Below are positions 45,058 to 53,598 of a DNA stretch of 59,079 bases, in pieces (the stretch's first letter is position 1; the number at the start of each line of letters is the position of its first letter). The DNA is from Streptomyces shenzhenensis. GTDB lineage: Bacteria > Actinomycetota > Actinomycetes > Streptomycetales > Streptomycetaceae. The stretch is from assembly GCF_003688995.1 (NCBI RefSeq), contig NZ_PENI01000049.1, positions 1-59,079 on the forward strand. Reading direction: 5' to 3'. A program made the position numbers and the translations under genes. A model generated the notes under the pieces. The model made no database searches and was not told where the DNA came from. It saw only the letters and a program-made list of their open reading frames with translations.

Positions 45058-46117
45058 CACCACCGACACCCTGGACGTGACCGGCTTGACCTGCCCGGCC
45101 CCGCTGCGCGACCGGCCCCGCGTCGTCATGGGCCACGGCGGCGGGGGCACGCTCTCCGCCGAGCTGGTCGAGCAGGTCTTCGCGCCCGCCTTCGGCGGGG
45201 CGGCCCTCGCCGAACGCGGCGACGCGGCCACGCTCCGTCTGGGCGGGGTACGGCTGGCCTTCTCCACCGACTCCTTCGTGGTGCGGCCGCTGTTCTTCCC
45301 CGGCGGCAGCATCGGCGACCTCGCTGTCAACGGCACCGTCAACGACCTCGCCATGAGCGGCGCCCGGGCCGCCTACCTCTCCTGCGGATTCATCCTGGAG
45401 GAAGGGGTGGAGATCGAGACCGTCTCCCGGGTGGCCGAGGCGCTCGGCGCCGCCGCGCGGACCGCGGGCGTGGAGGTCGCGACGGGCGACACCAAGGTGG
45501 TCGAGTCCGGGCACGGCGACGGCCTCTTCGTCAACACGTCCGGCATCGGCCTGATCCCGGCCGGTGTCGATCTGCGCCCGGCCCGGGTGGTGCCCGGCGA
45601 CGTGGTGATCGTCAGCGGGCCGGTCGGCGCGCACGGCGTGGCCGTCATGAGCGTGCGCGAGGGCCTGGAGTTCGGGGTCGAGATCGTCAGCGACTGCGCG
45701 GCGCTCGGCGGTCTGGTGGCGGCCATGCTGGCCGTCACCCCGGATCTGCACGTCCTGCGCGATCCCACGCGCGGGGGGCTCGCGGCCTCCCTCAACGAGA
45801 TCGCGACCGGATCGGGCACGGGTGTCGTCATCACGGAACGCGAGGTGCCCGTCCCGCCGGCCGTGGCCAGCGCCTGCGCCGTGCTGGGCCTCGACCCCTT
45901 CTACGTCGCCAACGAGGGCAAGCTGGTGGCGTTCGTCCCGCGCGAGCACGCCGACGCCGTGCTGGAGGCGATGCGGGCCCATCCGCTGGGCGCGCAGGCC
46001 GCGATCATCGGCGAGGCGGTGGCGGAGCACCCCGGGATGGTGGTGGCCCGCACCGGTCTCGGCGGCACCCGGGTGGTCGACATGCCGCTGGGGGAGCAGC
46101 TGCCGCGGATCTGCTGA
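45050..46117 (+). CDS. hypE: Hydrogenase cyanide-ligand synthesis protein HypE
   Basis: A 355-residue PurM-like ATPase that dehydrates its C-terminal thiocarbamate to thiocyanate. The protein ends LPRIC with the essential terminal Cys. VVMGHGGGGTLSAELVEQVF is the N-terminal Gly-rich motif and FSTDSFVVRPLFFPGGSIG the ATP-binding region; HVLRDPTRGGLAASLNEIA is typical. The start is TTG at 45050, an uncommon codon, chosen for its GGGAGG site and continuity with hypD. It closes the operon; a symmetric hairpin follows. Confidence 0.95.
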   Translation: MPDTTDTLDVTGLTCPAPLRDRPRVVMGHGGGGTLSAELVEQVFAPAFGGAALAERGDAATLRLGGVRLAFSTDSFVVRPLFFPGGSIGDLAVNGTVNDLAMSGARAAYLSCGFILEEGVEIETVSRVAEALGAAARTAGVEVATGDTKVVESGHGDGLFVNTSGIGLIPAGVDLRPARVVPGDVVIVSGPVGAHGVAVMSVREGLEFGVEIVSDCAALGGLVAAMLAVTPDLHVLRDPTRGGLAASLNEIATGSGTGVVITEREVPVPPAVASACAVLGLDPFYVANEGKLVAFVPREHADAVLEAMRAHPLGAQAAIIGEAVAEHPGMVVARTGLGGTRVVDMPLGEQLPRIC

Positions 46118-46122
46118 GCGGC

Positions 46123-46147
46123 GCCGCCGGCCGGCTCGGCCGGCGGC
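46123..46147. terminator. Bidirectional hairpin after hypE
   Basis: An 11-bp perfect stem (GCCGCCGGCCG with CGGCCGGCGGC) around a 3-base loop lies between the convergent ends of hypE and the next gene, 5 bp from each. Confidence 0.7.
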
Positions 46148-46152
46148 CCGGC

Positions 46153-46620
46153 TCAGCCGGCGTCCGGCGGCTGGAGGACGGCCAGCGTGCCGTGCGCCTG
46201 GCGCAGGGCCACCTCCAGCGCGGTCGGGGCGTGCAGGGTGCCCGATCCGTCCGGCGGGACCAGCCACTCCATGAGCCCGGCCGGACGGTACGGCGGGGGC
46301 ACCGCGACCCACGCGCCCCTGCTCGCGTGCCGCAGCCCGGCCCCGACCCAGCGGCTGCCCGGGTCGGGCGGCAGGAAGAAGCCGACCCGGTGTGCGGTGC
46401 CGTCCGCGAGCGTGGGGCCCGGCAGCGGCAGGGACGGGCTCCACAGCAGATCGAGGGTGAGCAGCCCCAACTCGTCGGGGACGCTGAGCACGTCCCAGTA
46501 GCGCCCGGCCTCCAGAAGGGCGATGCCGTCGCCCTGGTCCCAGTCCCGCTTGCAGTTCCGGGGGTCGCAGGAGGCCGCCGCCAGCCATTCCACGCCCCGC
46601 ATCCACATCGCGTCCGTCAT
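46153..46620 (-). CDS. Conserved actinobacterial protein, primase/polymerase N-terminal-like
   Basis: A 155-residue protein matching a streptomycete family often labelled as bifunctional DNA primase/polymerase-like. It has WLAAASCDPRNCKRDW, GIALLEAGRYWDVLSVPDELGLLTLDLL, RVGFFLPPDPGSRWVGAGLRHASRGAWVAVPPP and EWLVPPDGSGTL. The catalytic acid triad of prim-pol enzymes is not evident, so it is probably a regulatory or degenerate member. The ATG at 46620 follows GGAGCGG; an upstream ATG at 46671 lacks a site. Function unknown. Confidence 0.7.
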   Translation of the reverse strand: MTDAMWMRGVEWLAAASCDPRNCKRDWDQGDGIALLEAGRYWDVLSVPDELGLLTLDLLWSPSLPLPGPTLADGTAHRVGFFLPPDPGSRWVGAGLRHASRGAWVAVPPPYRPAGLMEWLVPPDGSGTLHAPTALEVALRQAHGTLAVLQPPDAG

Positions 46621-46865
46621 CTGCCGCTCCGGATGCCGGGAGCACGACGAGAGGGCCGCACCGTACGGCACACCGACCCGGCATATGCATCCTTGTAGAT
46701 ATTTCTAAGCCGGGGAAGGGGTGGCGTGCCCTGGCGCTTTATGTCAGGCATACAGACGCCCGAATCGAGCGTCACGACGATCGATTCCACTGCAAACCCT
46801 TGCTAGTGCGGCGTATTCGAACGTACTTTTCCGGCATTCCGTCGTCTTCACGTTCGAGGTACGCC

Positions 46866-46985
46866 ATGGACCGCACCCGGGCGGCCGGCGACCCCGAGCT
46901 GGAGGACTTCCTCCACCTCTATCTGGCCAACCGCGGCATCCTGCTGACCCCCTTCCACAACAAGGCGGCCCTGGCCGAACTGACC
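46866..46985 (+). pseudogene. Remnant of a class III aminotransferase
   Basis: About 40 codons in one frame read DPELEDFLHLYLANRGILLTPFHN, which matches the C-terminal region of class III (GABA/glutamate-semialdehyde type) aminotransferases; a functional gene would have about 400 codons before and a few after. The rest is absent, and no frame upstream carries more of it. In streptomycetes such an aminotransferase often neighbours an Lrp regulator (recalled), as here. An ATG at 46866 exists but a short product is unlikely. It appears to be the scar of a deletion. Confidence 0.6.
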
Positions 46986-47043
46986 GGCAGAGACACGCCG
47001 TTAAGGTGGGGCGGAGCCGGGCCGACGGCGGGAGAGGACGAAC

Positions 47044-47484
47044 GTGGACGAGATCGACCGGGCCATCCTGCGCGAACTGCAGACCGACGGACGCATCGCG
47101 TACGCCGACCTCGGCCCGAAGGTCGGCCTGTCCGCCTCGGCCGCCCGACAGCGGCTGCAACGGCTCCTGGACTCCCGGGCCGTCCAGGTCGTCGGCGTCG
47201 CCGACCCGATGGCCATGGGCGGCCAGGCCATGGCGCTGCTCGGCATCGGCGTGGACGGCGACCCGCGCGCCGTCGCCGACCAGCTGTCCGGCCATCCCGA
47301 GGTGATCTACGCGGTACTGACCTCCGGCGGCTTCGACCTGTTCGCCGAGGTCGTCACCCCCGGCCCCAAGGACCTGCTCGACTTCGTCAACGACGTCGTG
47401 CGGCCGATCGACGGCGTACGGCAGATCCAGTCGTTCCCGTACTTCGGCATCCACACCCACCGCTTCCTGTGGGACGTGGGCTGA
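47044..47484 (+). CDS. Lrp/AsnC-family transcriptional regulator
   Basis: A 146-residue feast/famine regulator: helix-turn-helix at residues 1-50 (LRELQTDGRIAYADLGPKVGLSASAARQRLQRLLDS-type, around AYADLGPKVGLSASAARQRL) and the RAM ligand domain (about 65-140, ALLGIGVDGDPRAVADQL, VLTSGGFDLFAEVV). It binds amino acids and assembles as octamers. The GTG at 47044 follows GAGAGGACG. It sits directly after the aminotransferase remnant, so its original target gene may have been lost. Confidence 0.9.
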   Translation: MDEIDRAILRELQTDGRIAYADLGPKVGLSASAARQRLQRLLDSRAVQVVGVADPMAMGGQAMALLGIGVDGDPRAVADQLSGHPEVIYAVLTSGGFDLFAEVVTPGPKDLLDFVNDVVRPIDGVRQIQSFPYFGIHTHRFLWDVG

Positions 47485-47508
47485 ACCGCGGCGTCCTGCG
47501 GGCAGGGC

Positions 47509-48612
47509 TCAACCGGAGGACAGCGGGGTGAGGACCAGCATGGTGGCGTCGTCCCGGATGGCGTCGGAGTGCGACAGGAGGTCCGCCCACACCCGGGCGG
47601 TCAGCGCGGCCGGGTCCTCGGCGGTGAGCGAACGAAGCCGCTCGGCCAGCGGATAGAAGGCACCGGAGGCGTCCCGTGCCTCCCACACCCCGTCCGAGGC
47701 CAGGAACAGCCGGTCACCGGGCTCCAGACCCACCGTGACCTCCTTGGGCGGATCGACGCCGAACGGGCCGATGCCCAACGGGATCCCCGGACTGACACCG
47801 ATCTCGCGGACCTGCCCGTCGCGCAGCAGCATCGGCGGCGGATGCCCGCGGACCACGACCCGCACCGCCCGGACGTCGACGGAGAACTCCAGCAGCACGC
47901 CGGTGGCGAACATCTCGGTGTGCCGCTCGCCCGCCGAGTCCGCCGCCAGCCTGCGGTCCAGCCGGGCCGCGACCCCCTCCAGGTCCGGCTGGTCGAGCAC
48001 CGCCTCCCGGAAGGCACCCAGCAGCGACACCACGGTCGGCACGGTGGCCAGCCCGTGCCCCTGCACATCGGCCATCACCGCCCGCACCCCGTACGGTCCG
48101 TCGCGCACGTCGAAGAAGTCCCCGCCGACCAGCGTCCCGCGCTGGGCCGCCCGGTACAGCCCCGAGCATCCGACGTCGCCGACCCGTTCCGGCAGCGGCG
48201 GCGCGATGGCCCGCTGCACCGCATGCCCGACCGTCCGCTCGGTGATCAGCTGGGCGTCCCGCCGACTGCGCACGTAGGAGACGAACACACTCAGCAGGAC
48301 GACGAAGACGATGGTCAGCAGATCGGTGTTGCCGGGCCGGTTCAGATGGGTGGCCGGCACGTTCAGCACGACCACCACCAGGGCACCCATGAGCGCCGTG
48401 GCCAGCGGCCCGTACGACAGGACGGTGAGCGGCGGGATGGCCCCCAGCAGAAAGCCGATGTCGAGCGCGTTGCTGCTGAGCACGGTGGCCATGGTGACCG
48501 CCACGAGCAGGGCGACGGGCAGCACCCGCACCCAGCGCGGCGGCGGCGCTCCCCGCAGCCAGTCACGCTCGTCCCGGTACCGGCGCCAGAGCCGGCCGCG
48601 GACCCTTCTCAC
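47509..48612 (-). CDS. Membrane-bound SpoIIE-type PP2C phosphatase
   Basis: A 367-residue protein. Three or four hydrophobic segments in residues 27-112 (VLPVALLVAVTMATVL, FLLGAIPPLTVLSYGPLATALMGALVVVVL and LTIVFVVLLSVFVSYV) anchor a cytoplasmic SpoIIE phosphatase domain (about 140-365). Catalytic metal residues: LVGGDFFDVRDG, VMADVQGHG, FLASDGVWEA, RDDATMLVL. It dephosphorylates an anti-anti-sigma factor or similar. The GTG at 48612 has no obvious ribosome site. It converges with the Lrp gene. No sensor domain other than the membrane part is present. Confidence 0.88.
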   Translation of the reverse strand: MRRVRGRLWRRYRDERDWLRGAPPPRWVRVLPVALLVAVTMATVLSSNALDIGFLLGAIPPLTVLSYGPLATALMGALVVVVLNVPATHLNRPGNTDLLTIVFVVLLSVFVSYVRSRRDAQLITERTVGHAVQRAIAPPLPERVGDVGCSGLYRAAQRGTLVGGDFFDVRDGPYGVRAVMADVQGHGLATVPTVVSLLGAFREAVLDQPDLEGVAARLDRRLAADSAGERHTEMFATGVLLEFSVDVRAVRVVVRGHPPPMLLRDGQVREIGVSPGIPLGIGPFGVDPPKEVTVGLEPGDRLFLASDGVWEARDASGAFYPLAERLRSLTAEDPAALTARVWADLLSHSDAIRDDATMLVLTPLSSG

Positions 48613-48771
48613 ACGCCCACGCTACGCCCGGCTCCGCCGCCCGGCCGCCCACGAGCCCCCGGACAGCGGGCCGGGCCCCCGGACCGCCGCCGGAAAAGCA
48701 GTGGACCGGGTGCCCGGCCCGCCCCTAGCGTTACAGCGCACGCCCGGACCCGACGGAAGGAGGCGAGTGCC

Positions 48772-48828
48772 ATGCGGTTCACAGTCACCCAGCGCTCCCT
48801 CCCCGTTGTCCCGGCGTGCCACGGCTGA
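48772..48828 (+). CDS. Possible 18-residue peptide before the GNAT gene
   Basis: An ATG with GGAGG nine bases upstream opens an 18-codon frame (MRFTVTQRSLPVVPACHG) followed by a stop; the GNAT ribosome site begins 33 bp further on. It may be a leader peptide or chance. Nothing similar is recognised. Confidence 0.35.
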   Translation: MRFTVTQRSLPVVPACHG

Positions 48829-48872
48829 TCCGGCCGGGAGCGCATCCGTACGTACGCATCCCGGAGGAATCC

Positions 48873-49787
48873 ATGACCGATCCGGTCATCCGGACGCTCG
48901 ACGAGCACACCGCCGCTCTCTTCGACACCCTGCCCGACCCGCTGCGCGCACACGAGGCGCACCGGCTGACCCGGCACCGCCCCGACTGGAAGCGGGTGGC
49001 CCTGCGCGACGGCCAGGTGGTGGCGCGGGCCGCCTGGTGGGGCGGACCCGACGACGCGCAGCCCCGCATGGTCAACTGGTTCGACGTGGCCGAGGGCGAG
49101 GAGGAGGCGGGGGCCGCGCTGCTGCGGACCGCGCCCTGGCAGGTCGACGACCTCGAGTTCAACCTGCCCGCCGGCTGGCGCGACGTGCCCGCGCCGAAGG
49201 CCGCCGCCGAGACCCGCTTCGCCGCGGCGCGGGCGGCCGGCTACCGGCACCTGGTGGAGCGCCTCGTCTACCGCTGGACACCGCGGTGCGGACTGCCCGC
49301 GCGGCCGGGCCGGCTGGTCTTCCGGCCCGAACCCGACGACGCGGTGTTCTTCGACGCCCTGCGCCGTATCCACTCCGCCACCCTGGACGCTCATGCCCGC
49401 AGGGCCGTCGAGCGGGGCGGAGCGGAGCTGGCCGCCCAGGAGGAGATCGACTTCTTCCGGTGGTGTCCCTCGCCGCGCGCCTGGTGGCAGGTCGCGCACA
49501 CCCCGCAGGGCGAGCCCGTCGGCATCCACATTCCCGCGCACAACCCGGTGGGGCCCTGCATCGGCTTCATCGGGGTCCTGCCGGAGCAGCGCGGACACGG
49601 ATACGCCTACGACCTGCTCGCCGAGTGCACCCACTTCCTGGTCGAACGGGGCGCCACGGCCGTCGCCGCGGCGACGGACCGGGGGAACTTTCCGATGGCC
49701 GCGCACTTCTCCCGGGCCGGGTACCCCGTCGTACGCGAACGGGTCCATTTCCATCGCGCTCGTGGAGCCGTTGTCCGGGGTGAGTGA
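48873..49787 (+). CDS. GNAT-family N-acetyltransferase
   Basis: A 304-residue acetyl-CoA-dependent acyltransferase with an N-terminal GNAT-like half (residues 1-140, degenerate) and a C-terminal catalytic half. Acetyl-CoA-binding motif A is IGFIGVLPEQRGHGYAYDLLAE (about 230-251), and the final ATDRGNFPMAAHFSRAGYPVVRERVHF is the motif B region. The substrate is unknown. The ATG at 48873 follows CGGAGGAATCC. It precedes a small hypothetical gene after 44 bp. Confidence 0.88.
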   Translation: MTDPVIRTLDEHTAALFDTLPDPLRAHEAHRLTRHRPDWKRVALRDGQVVARAAWWGGPDDAQPRMVNWFDVAEGEEEAGAALLRTAPWQVDDLEFNLPAGWRDVPAPKAAAETRFAAARAAGYRHLVERLVYRWTPRCGLPARPGRLVFRPEPDDAVFFDALRRIHSATLDAHARRAVERGGAELAAQEEIDFFRWCPSPRAWWQVAHTPQGEPVGIHIPAHNPVGPCIGFIGVLPEQRGHGYAYDLLAECTHFLVERGATAVAAATDRGNFPMAAHFSRAGYPVVRERVHFHRARGAVVRGE

Positions 49788-49831
49788 CATCCTGACGACG
49801 GGCTGACCGACGAGGGACGGCGGAGGCGGGC

Positions 49832-50176
49832 ATGGGGTTCGACGGCGATGTCTGGCACGTGCGCAGCGGGGACGCGGCGGTCGGCGAGATCCTGATCGAC
49901 GAAGCCGACTTCCCGTGGCTGTCCGGACGGTTCACCCCGGGGCCGGCCTTCGCCTCCGTCCGTGATCTGTTCGCCCGCGAACTCGCCCTGGCCGACGCGG
50001 ACGACGAGGGGCACCGGGAGCGGTGGGAGGCCGCCCAGGACGAGATCCACCGACGGGTCTCCCTGATCTCCCCGGACGGCCCGGTCCCCGAGTTCCTGCT
50101 GCACATCGAGGGGGACCGGGCCTGGTTCCGCTGGAACGCCGAGCCGTTCCGGCAGACGGACGACGACGGGAGCTAG
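49832..50176 (+). CDS. Small hypothetical protein, 114 aa
   Basis: An acidic 114-residue soluble protein, not recognised. It has VWHVRSGDAAVGEILIDEADFPWLSGRF, a helical centre (ALADADDEGHRERWEAAQDEIHRRV) and a beta-hairpin end (FLLHIEGDRAWFRWNAEPF), in keeping with several streptomycete proteins of unknown function. The GGAGG at about 49821 supports the ATG at 49832. It ends in the same CTAG tetranucleotide as the convergent Gfo/Idh gene. It may be co-transcribed with the GNAT gene. Confidence 0.7.
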   Translation: MGFDGDVWHVRSGDAAVGEILIDEADFPWLSGRFTPGPAFASVRDLFARELALADADDEGHRERWEAAQDEIHRRVSLISPDGPVPEFLLHIEGDRAWFRWNAEPFRQTDDDGS

Positions 50177-51069
50177 ACCAGGTCGGCGGTGCGCTCGCCC
50201 CGCAGGGAGTCGGCGGCGGCGAGGATCTCGGTCACTCGCAGGGCGAAGGCGGCGTCGCACGGATGCGGCCGGCCGGTGCGCGCGGCGTCCAGCAGCGCGT
50301 CCACGGCCCGCCCGTAGGCCGGGAGGGCGCCGTCGGAGTTCTCGGGCAACGTGCTCACGCCGGCCTCGCCCCGCAGCTCGACGGTGGTGCCGGTCGCCGC
50401 CGACGGGGCGGTCAGGCTCAGCGTCAACGTGCTGGAGGCGCCGCCGAGATGGTCGAGGACCACATGCGCGGTGTCACCGGGCCCGTGCGCCGCCGCGGTC
50501 ACCCGGCGCACCTCGCCCAGCACCGGCAGCACCACCGACAGGGCATGCGGCCCCACGTCCCACAGGGCGCCCTTCTCCCGGCGCCACGGCGACGCCCCGA
50601 ACGGGCTGTCCGTCGTGAACACCGAGCCCAGCCACTCTGCCCGCGCGGTGAACCAGCCGCCCCTGTCCGCCTGTTCGGCGATCCAGGCGTCGGTCCCGGG
50701 ATGGAACCGCCTGGTGAAGAACACCACGGAGGCGACCCCGGCCTCCCGCGCGGCCTCGACCACCTCCCGGCCGTGCGCCACCGTGGCGGCGAGCGGCTTG
50801 TCGAGCAGCAGATGACGCCCCGCGCGGGCCGCCCGCGCGGCGAGCGCGGCCTGGACGTCCGGCGGGAGCGCCACGGCGACCGCGTCCACGTCGGCGAGCA
50901 GCGCGTCCACGTCGTCGTAGGCCCGGGTGCCGTGCCGGTCCGCCAGCTCGGCCGCGGCGTCCGCGCGCCGCCCCCACACTCCGGTGAACTCCACCTCGTC
51001 GTGCCCGCTCAGGGCGGGGGCGTGGACCATCTGTGCCCAAGGGCCGGTGCCGAGCAGTCCGATGCGCAT
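50173..51069 (-). CDS. Gfo/Idh/MocA-family NAD(P)-dependent oxidoreductase
   Basis: A 298-residue enzyme with an N-terminal Rossmann fold (MRIGLLGTGPWAQMVHAPAL; GxGxxA-like) and the DKPLA motif (LLLDKPLAATVAHG), followed by a C-terminal alpha/beta substrate domain with WDVGPHALSVVLPVLGEV. It oxidises a sugar or polyol; the substrate cannot be read. The ATG at 51069 follows GGAGAGG. Its TAG stop is embedded in the convergent gene's stop (CTAG). Confidence 0.9.
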   Translation of the reverse strand: MRIGLLGTGPWAQMVHAPALSGHDEVEFTGVWGRRADAAAELADRHGTRAYDDVDALLADVDAVAVALPPDVQAALAARAARAGRHLLLDKPLAATVAHGREVVEAAREAGVASVVFFTRRFHPGTDAWIAEQADRGGWFTARAEWLGSVFTTDSPFGASPWRREKGALWDVGPHALSVVLPVLGEVRRVTAAAHGPGDTAHVVLDHLGGASSTLTLSLTAPSAATGTTVELRGEAGVSTLPENSDGALPAYGRAVDALLDAARTGRPHPCDAAFALRVTEILAAADSLRGERTADLV

Positions 51070-51237
51070 CGCGCTGCCTCTCCAGGGTGCCGAACGTGAC
51101 GACCGGCGCCGGCCGCCGGTCCTCCGCGAGGGTTTCACAGATCGTCCGTTCGTGGGCTTACCATGAGCACGGCACAGTCCCTAGGATGTACTCCCTGTAA
51201 TCACCGGCCAGTTGACACGGTATGTACCGGGGGAGCA

Positions 51238-52056
51238 ATGCACACGGGAAACCAGCCGTCCAAGGAGATCGACCCCACGGTGCCGACGGCAGCGCGGATG
51301 TACGATCACTACCTCGGCGGCAAGGACAACTACGCGGCCGACCGGGCGGCGTGCGAAGAGCTGGACAAGGTGGTGCCGAGCACCCGGCGGCTCGCCGTCA
51401 ACAACCGCCGCTTCCTCCGGCGCGTCGTGCGGACCCTCGCCCAGGACCACGGCATCCGGCAGTTCCTCGACCACGGTTCCGGGCTGCCCACCCAGGACAA
51501 TGTGCACCAGGTCGCCCAGTCCGTCGACCCCACGTCCCATGTCGTCTACGTCGACAACGACCCCATGGTGCTGGTGCACGGCCGGGCGCTGCTGGAGCAG
51601 GACGAGCGCACCGCCGTCATCCAGGCCGACATGCGCGACACCGACGGGATCTTCGGGCACCCCGAGACCCAGCGGCTCATCGACTTCTCCCAGCCGGTGG
51701 CCGTGCTCTTCGTGTCGGTCATGCACTGTCTGCCGGACAGCGAGAGCGACGGCCCGCCGGCGCTGTCCCGCCGGGTGGCCGAGCGCCTCGCCCCCGGGAG
51801 CTTCCTGGTGATGTGCCAACTGGTCAGCGAGGACCCCGAGGTCCGCAAGTTCGTCACCGACTTCATGGACCAGACCACCCAGGGCCACTGGGGGCGGGTG
51901 CGGCAGGAGAAGGACGTCGCAGAACTCTTCGACGGCCTGGAGATCCTGGAGCCGGGCCTCGTCGAGGTGTCGACCTGGCGTCCGGACTCCGAGGTGGCCC
52001 CGCGCCAGCTCACCCACGAGTGGATCGAGTTCGGGGGCGTCGGCCGCATCGGCTAG
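51238..52056 (+). CDS. SAM-dependent methyltransferase, DUF574 type
   Basis: A 272-residue methyltransferase of the streptomycete DUF574 family. TAARMYDHYLGGKDNYAADR is the defining N-terminus; QFLDHGSGLPTQDNVHQVA is the SAM-binding loop and VVYVDNDPMVL the acidic loop; LVMCQLVSEDP follows. Many paralogues occur per genome and targets are unknown. The ATG at 51238 has GGGGGAG 6 bases upstream. A TTGACA lies at 51211-51216, close to the start, so a leader promoter is possible. It converges with the DUF5753 gene across a 26-bp palindrome. Confidence 0.9.
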   Translation: MHTGNQPSKEIDPTVPTAARMYDHYLGGKDNYAADRAACEELDKVVPSTRRLAVNNRRFLRRVVRTLAQDHGIRQFLDHGSGLPTQDNVHQVAQSVDPTSHVVYVDNDPMVLVHGRALLEQDERTAVIQADMRDTDGIFGHPETQRLIDFSQPVAVLFVSVMHCLPDSESDGPPALSRRVAERLAPGSFLVMCQLVSEDPEVRKFVTDFMDQTTQGHWGRVRQEKDVAELFDGLEILEPGLVEVSTWRPDSEVAPRQLTHEWIEFGGVGRIG

Positions 52057-52087
52057 GCGGACCCCCGGGGAACCGAGGGGGAAGGGA

Positions 52088-52113
52088 GGCGGGCCGTGCG
52101 CGCACGGCCCGCC
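52088..52113. terminator. Bidirectional terminator, 26-bp palindrome
   Basis: Two 13-bp arms, GGCGGGCCGTGCG and CGCACGGCCCGCC, abut perfectly between the methyltransferase and the DUF5753 gene, within 10-31 bp of both stops. Confidence 0.7.
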
Positions 52114-52121
52114 CGGCGTTC

Positions 52122-53042
52122 TCAGGGGGCCGGGTAGCGCTCCGCCATGACGCGGCCCAGCAGATCGACGGACGGCCGCGGCTGCAACGCCTCGTCGGCC
52201 AGCCGGTCAAGGACCACCCGGTACTCCTCGGTCTCGTCCCGGTCCTCGAGGAAGTTGGCGCTCCTGATGTGCTCCAGGTAGACCACATCGGGCAGGTCGA
52301 GCCCGCCGAACCGCAGATAGGTGACGGGGATCGCGGGCGCCGAGGCGTTCGTCACGTCCAACGGGACGATCTGCAGCGTGACATGCGGCCGTTGCGCCAT
52401 CCGCAGCAGATGCTCCAGCTGCTCGCGCATCACCTCGGGGCCGCCCAGGACGCGCAACAGCACCGACTCGTCGATGATGACCCACACCTGGGGCGGGTCC
52501 TGGCGCCGCAGCAACTCGGCCCGCCGCATACGCAGTTCGACGCGTCTGCGGACCTCGTTCTCGGGCGCCGTCGGAAGCCCACGCCGGACCACCGCGCGGG
52601 CATAGGCGGGTGTCTGCAGCAGGCCGGGAACGTACTGGATCTCGAACGTACGGATCGCGACGGCGGCCTCCTGCAGCCCGACCAGCCGGTCGAACCACTC
52701 GGGCATCAGCCGTTTGTCGTACCGCTGCCACCAGCCCGGCTCACCGGCCCGCCGTAGCAGCCTGAGCAGGACCGAGGCCTCGTACGCGTCCGTGCCGTAC
52801 AGCGTCAGCAGCGCCTGGACATCGGCCTCGGACGGGGGCCGCCGGCCCTTGCCGGCCTCGATCCGGGACAGCTTCGCCGGGCTGAAACCGAGCGTCCGCG
52901 CCGCCTGTTCCTGGGCCAGTCCCGCGTCCTCGCGGAACCCCGCGAGCTGGACGCCCACCAGCATCTTCAACAAAGTCGGGGCGGGTTCTGCCCGGTCCAG
53001 ATAGGGTTCGAGGCGGGAGACGCGAGGGGACTCGGCTGACAT
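52122..53042 (-). CDS. XRE helix-turn-helix protein with DUF5753 domain (WhiJ-like)
   Basis: A 306-residue regulator. The XRE domain (about 30-90) is VQLAGFREDAGLAQEQAARTLGFSPAKLSRIEAGKG-type, around REDAGLAQEQAARTLGFSPA and KLSRIEAG; the DUF5753 ligand-like domain (about 115-300) contains FEIQYVPGLLQTPAYARAVV and VRRRVELRMRRAELL. Members such as WhiJ control development or antibiotic production in streptomycetes, often beside a DUF397 partner. The DUF397 gene here is 121 bp upstream on the same strand, reversing the usual order. The ATG at 53042 follows GGGAGCAAGG. Confidence 0.9.
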   Translation of the reverse strand: MSAESPRVSRLEPYLDRAEPAPTLLKMLVGVQLAGFREDAGLAQEQAARTLGFSPAKLSRIEAGKGRRPPSEADVQALLTLYGTDAYEASVLLRLLRRAGEPGWWQRYDKRLMPEWFDRLVGLQEAAVAIRTFEIQYVPGLLQTPAYARAVVRRGLPTAPENEVRRRVELRMRRAELLRRQDPPQVWVIIDESVLLRVLGGPEVMREQLEHLLRMAQRPHVTLQIVPLDVTNASAPAIPVTYLRFGGLDLPDVVYLEHIRSANFLEDRDETEEYRVVLDRLADEALQPRPSVDLLGRVMAERYPAP

Positions 53043-53163
53043 CCTTGCTCCCGGCAGACCGGCGGTGGAGACCGTCAGACTAACCCATGCGGCGCACCTC
53101 GGCCCATGTCCCTGACATATATGGGAGGTTGGGTTCCGGGGAGGTGCGCCGCGGGGAGTGTGG

Positions 53164-53394
53164 CTACAGCAGATGGTCGAACTCGCCGTCCTTCGCGCCC
53201 GCCAGGAAGGCGGCCAGCTCGGCGGGTGTGTAGACGAGCGCGGGCCCGTCCGGGTCGCGGGAGTTGCGGACCGCGACGCAGCCGCCGGTCAGGGCCGCGA
53301 CCTCCACGCAGTTGCCCTCGGCATTGCTGTGTCTGCTCTTGATCCACCGGGCGTCAAGCGAGCTGGCTCGCACCCCGTTCGGCACTGGTGACAT
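53164..53394 (-). CDS. DUF397 small protein
   Basis: A 76-residue protein of the DUF397 family, with the diagnostic WIKSRHSNAEGNCVEVA, VAVRNSRDPDGPALVYTPAELAAFLAG and KDGEFDHLL-type elements. DUF397 proteins bind or modulate neighbouring XRE/DUF5753 regulators such as WhiJ. The ATG at 53394 follows GGAGG; upstream in-frame codons look non-coding. It precedes the DUF5753 gene and forms a small two-gene regulatory unit with it. Confidence 0.9.
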   Translation of the reverse strand: MSPVPNGVRASSLDARWIKSRHSNAEGNCVEVAALTGGCVAVRNSRDPDGPALVYTPAELAAFLAGAKDGEFDHLL

Positions 53395-53598
53395 CACAGC
53401 CTCCTTGCGTGTTCGCGTCCCGCCCGGGGAACAGGCGGCTCGCCTGGCGCGAGACCGCCCGGAGCGGGCCCCGTGTCCCCTACCCACTTTTCGCGCAATT
53501 TCCCGTGCAATTGCACGCGGGCGCTGTTGACATGGATAATAACGGCGACGCCTGCCGGGGGCCGGCGTCATGACCTGACCGCGAATCAGGGAGATACC

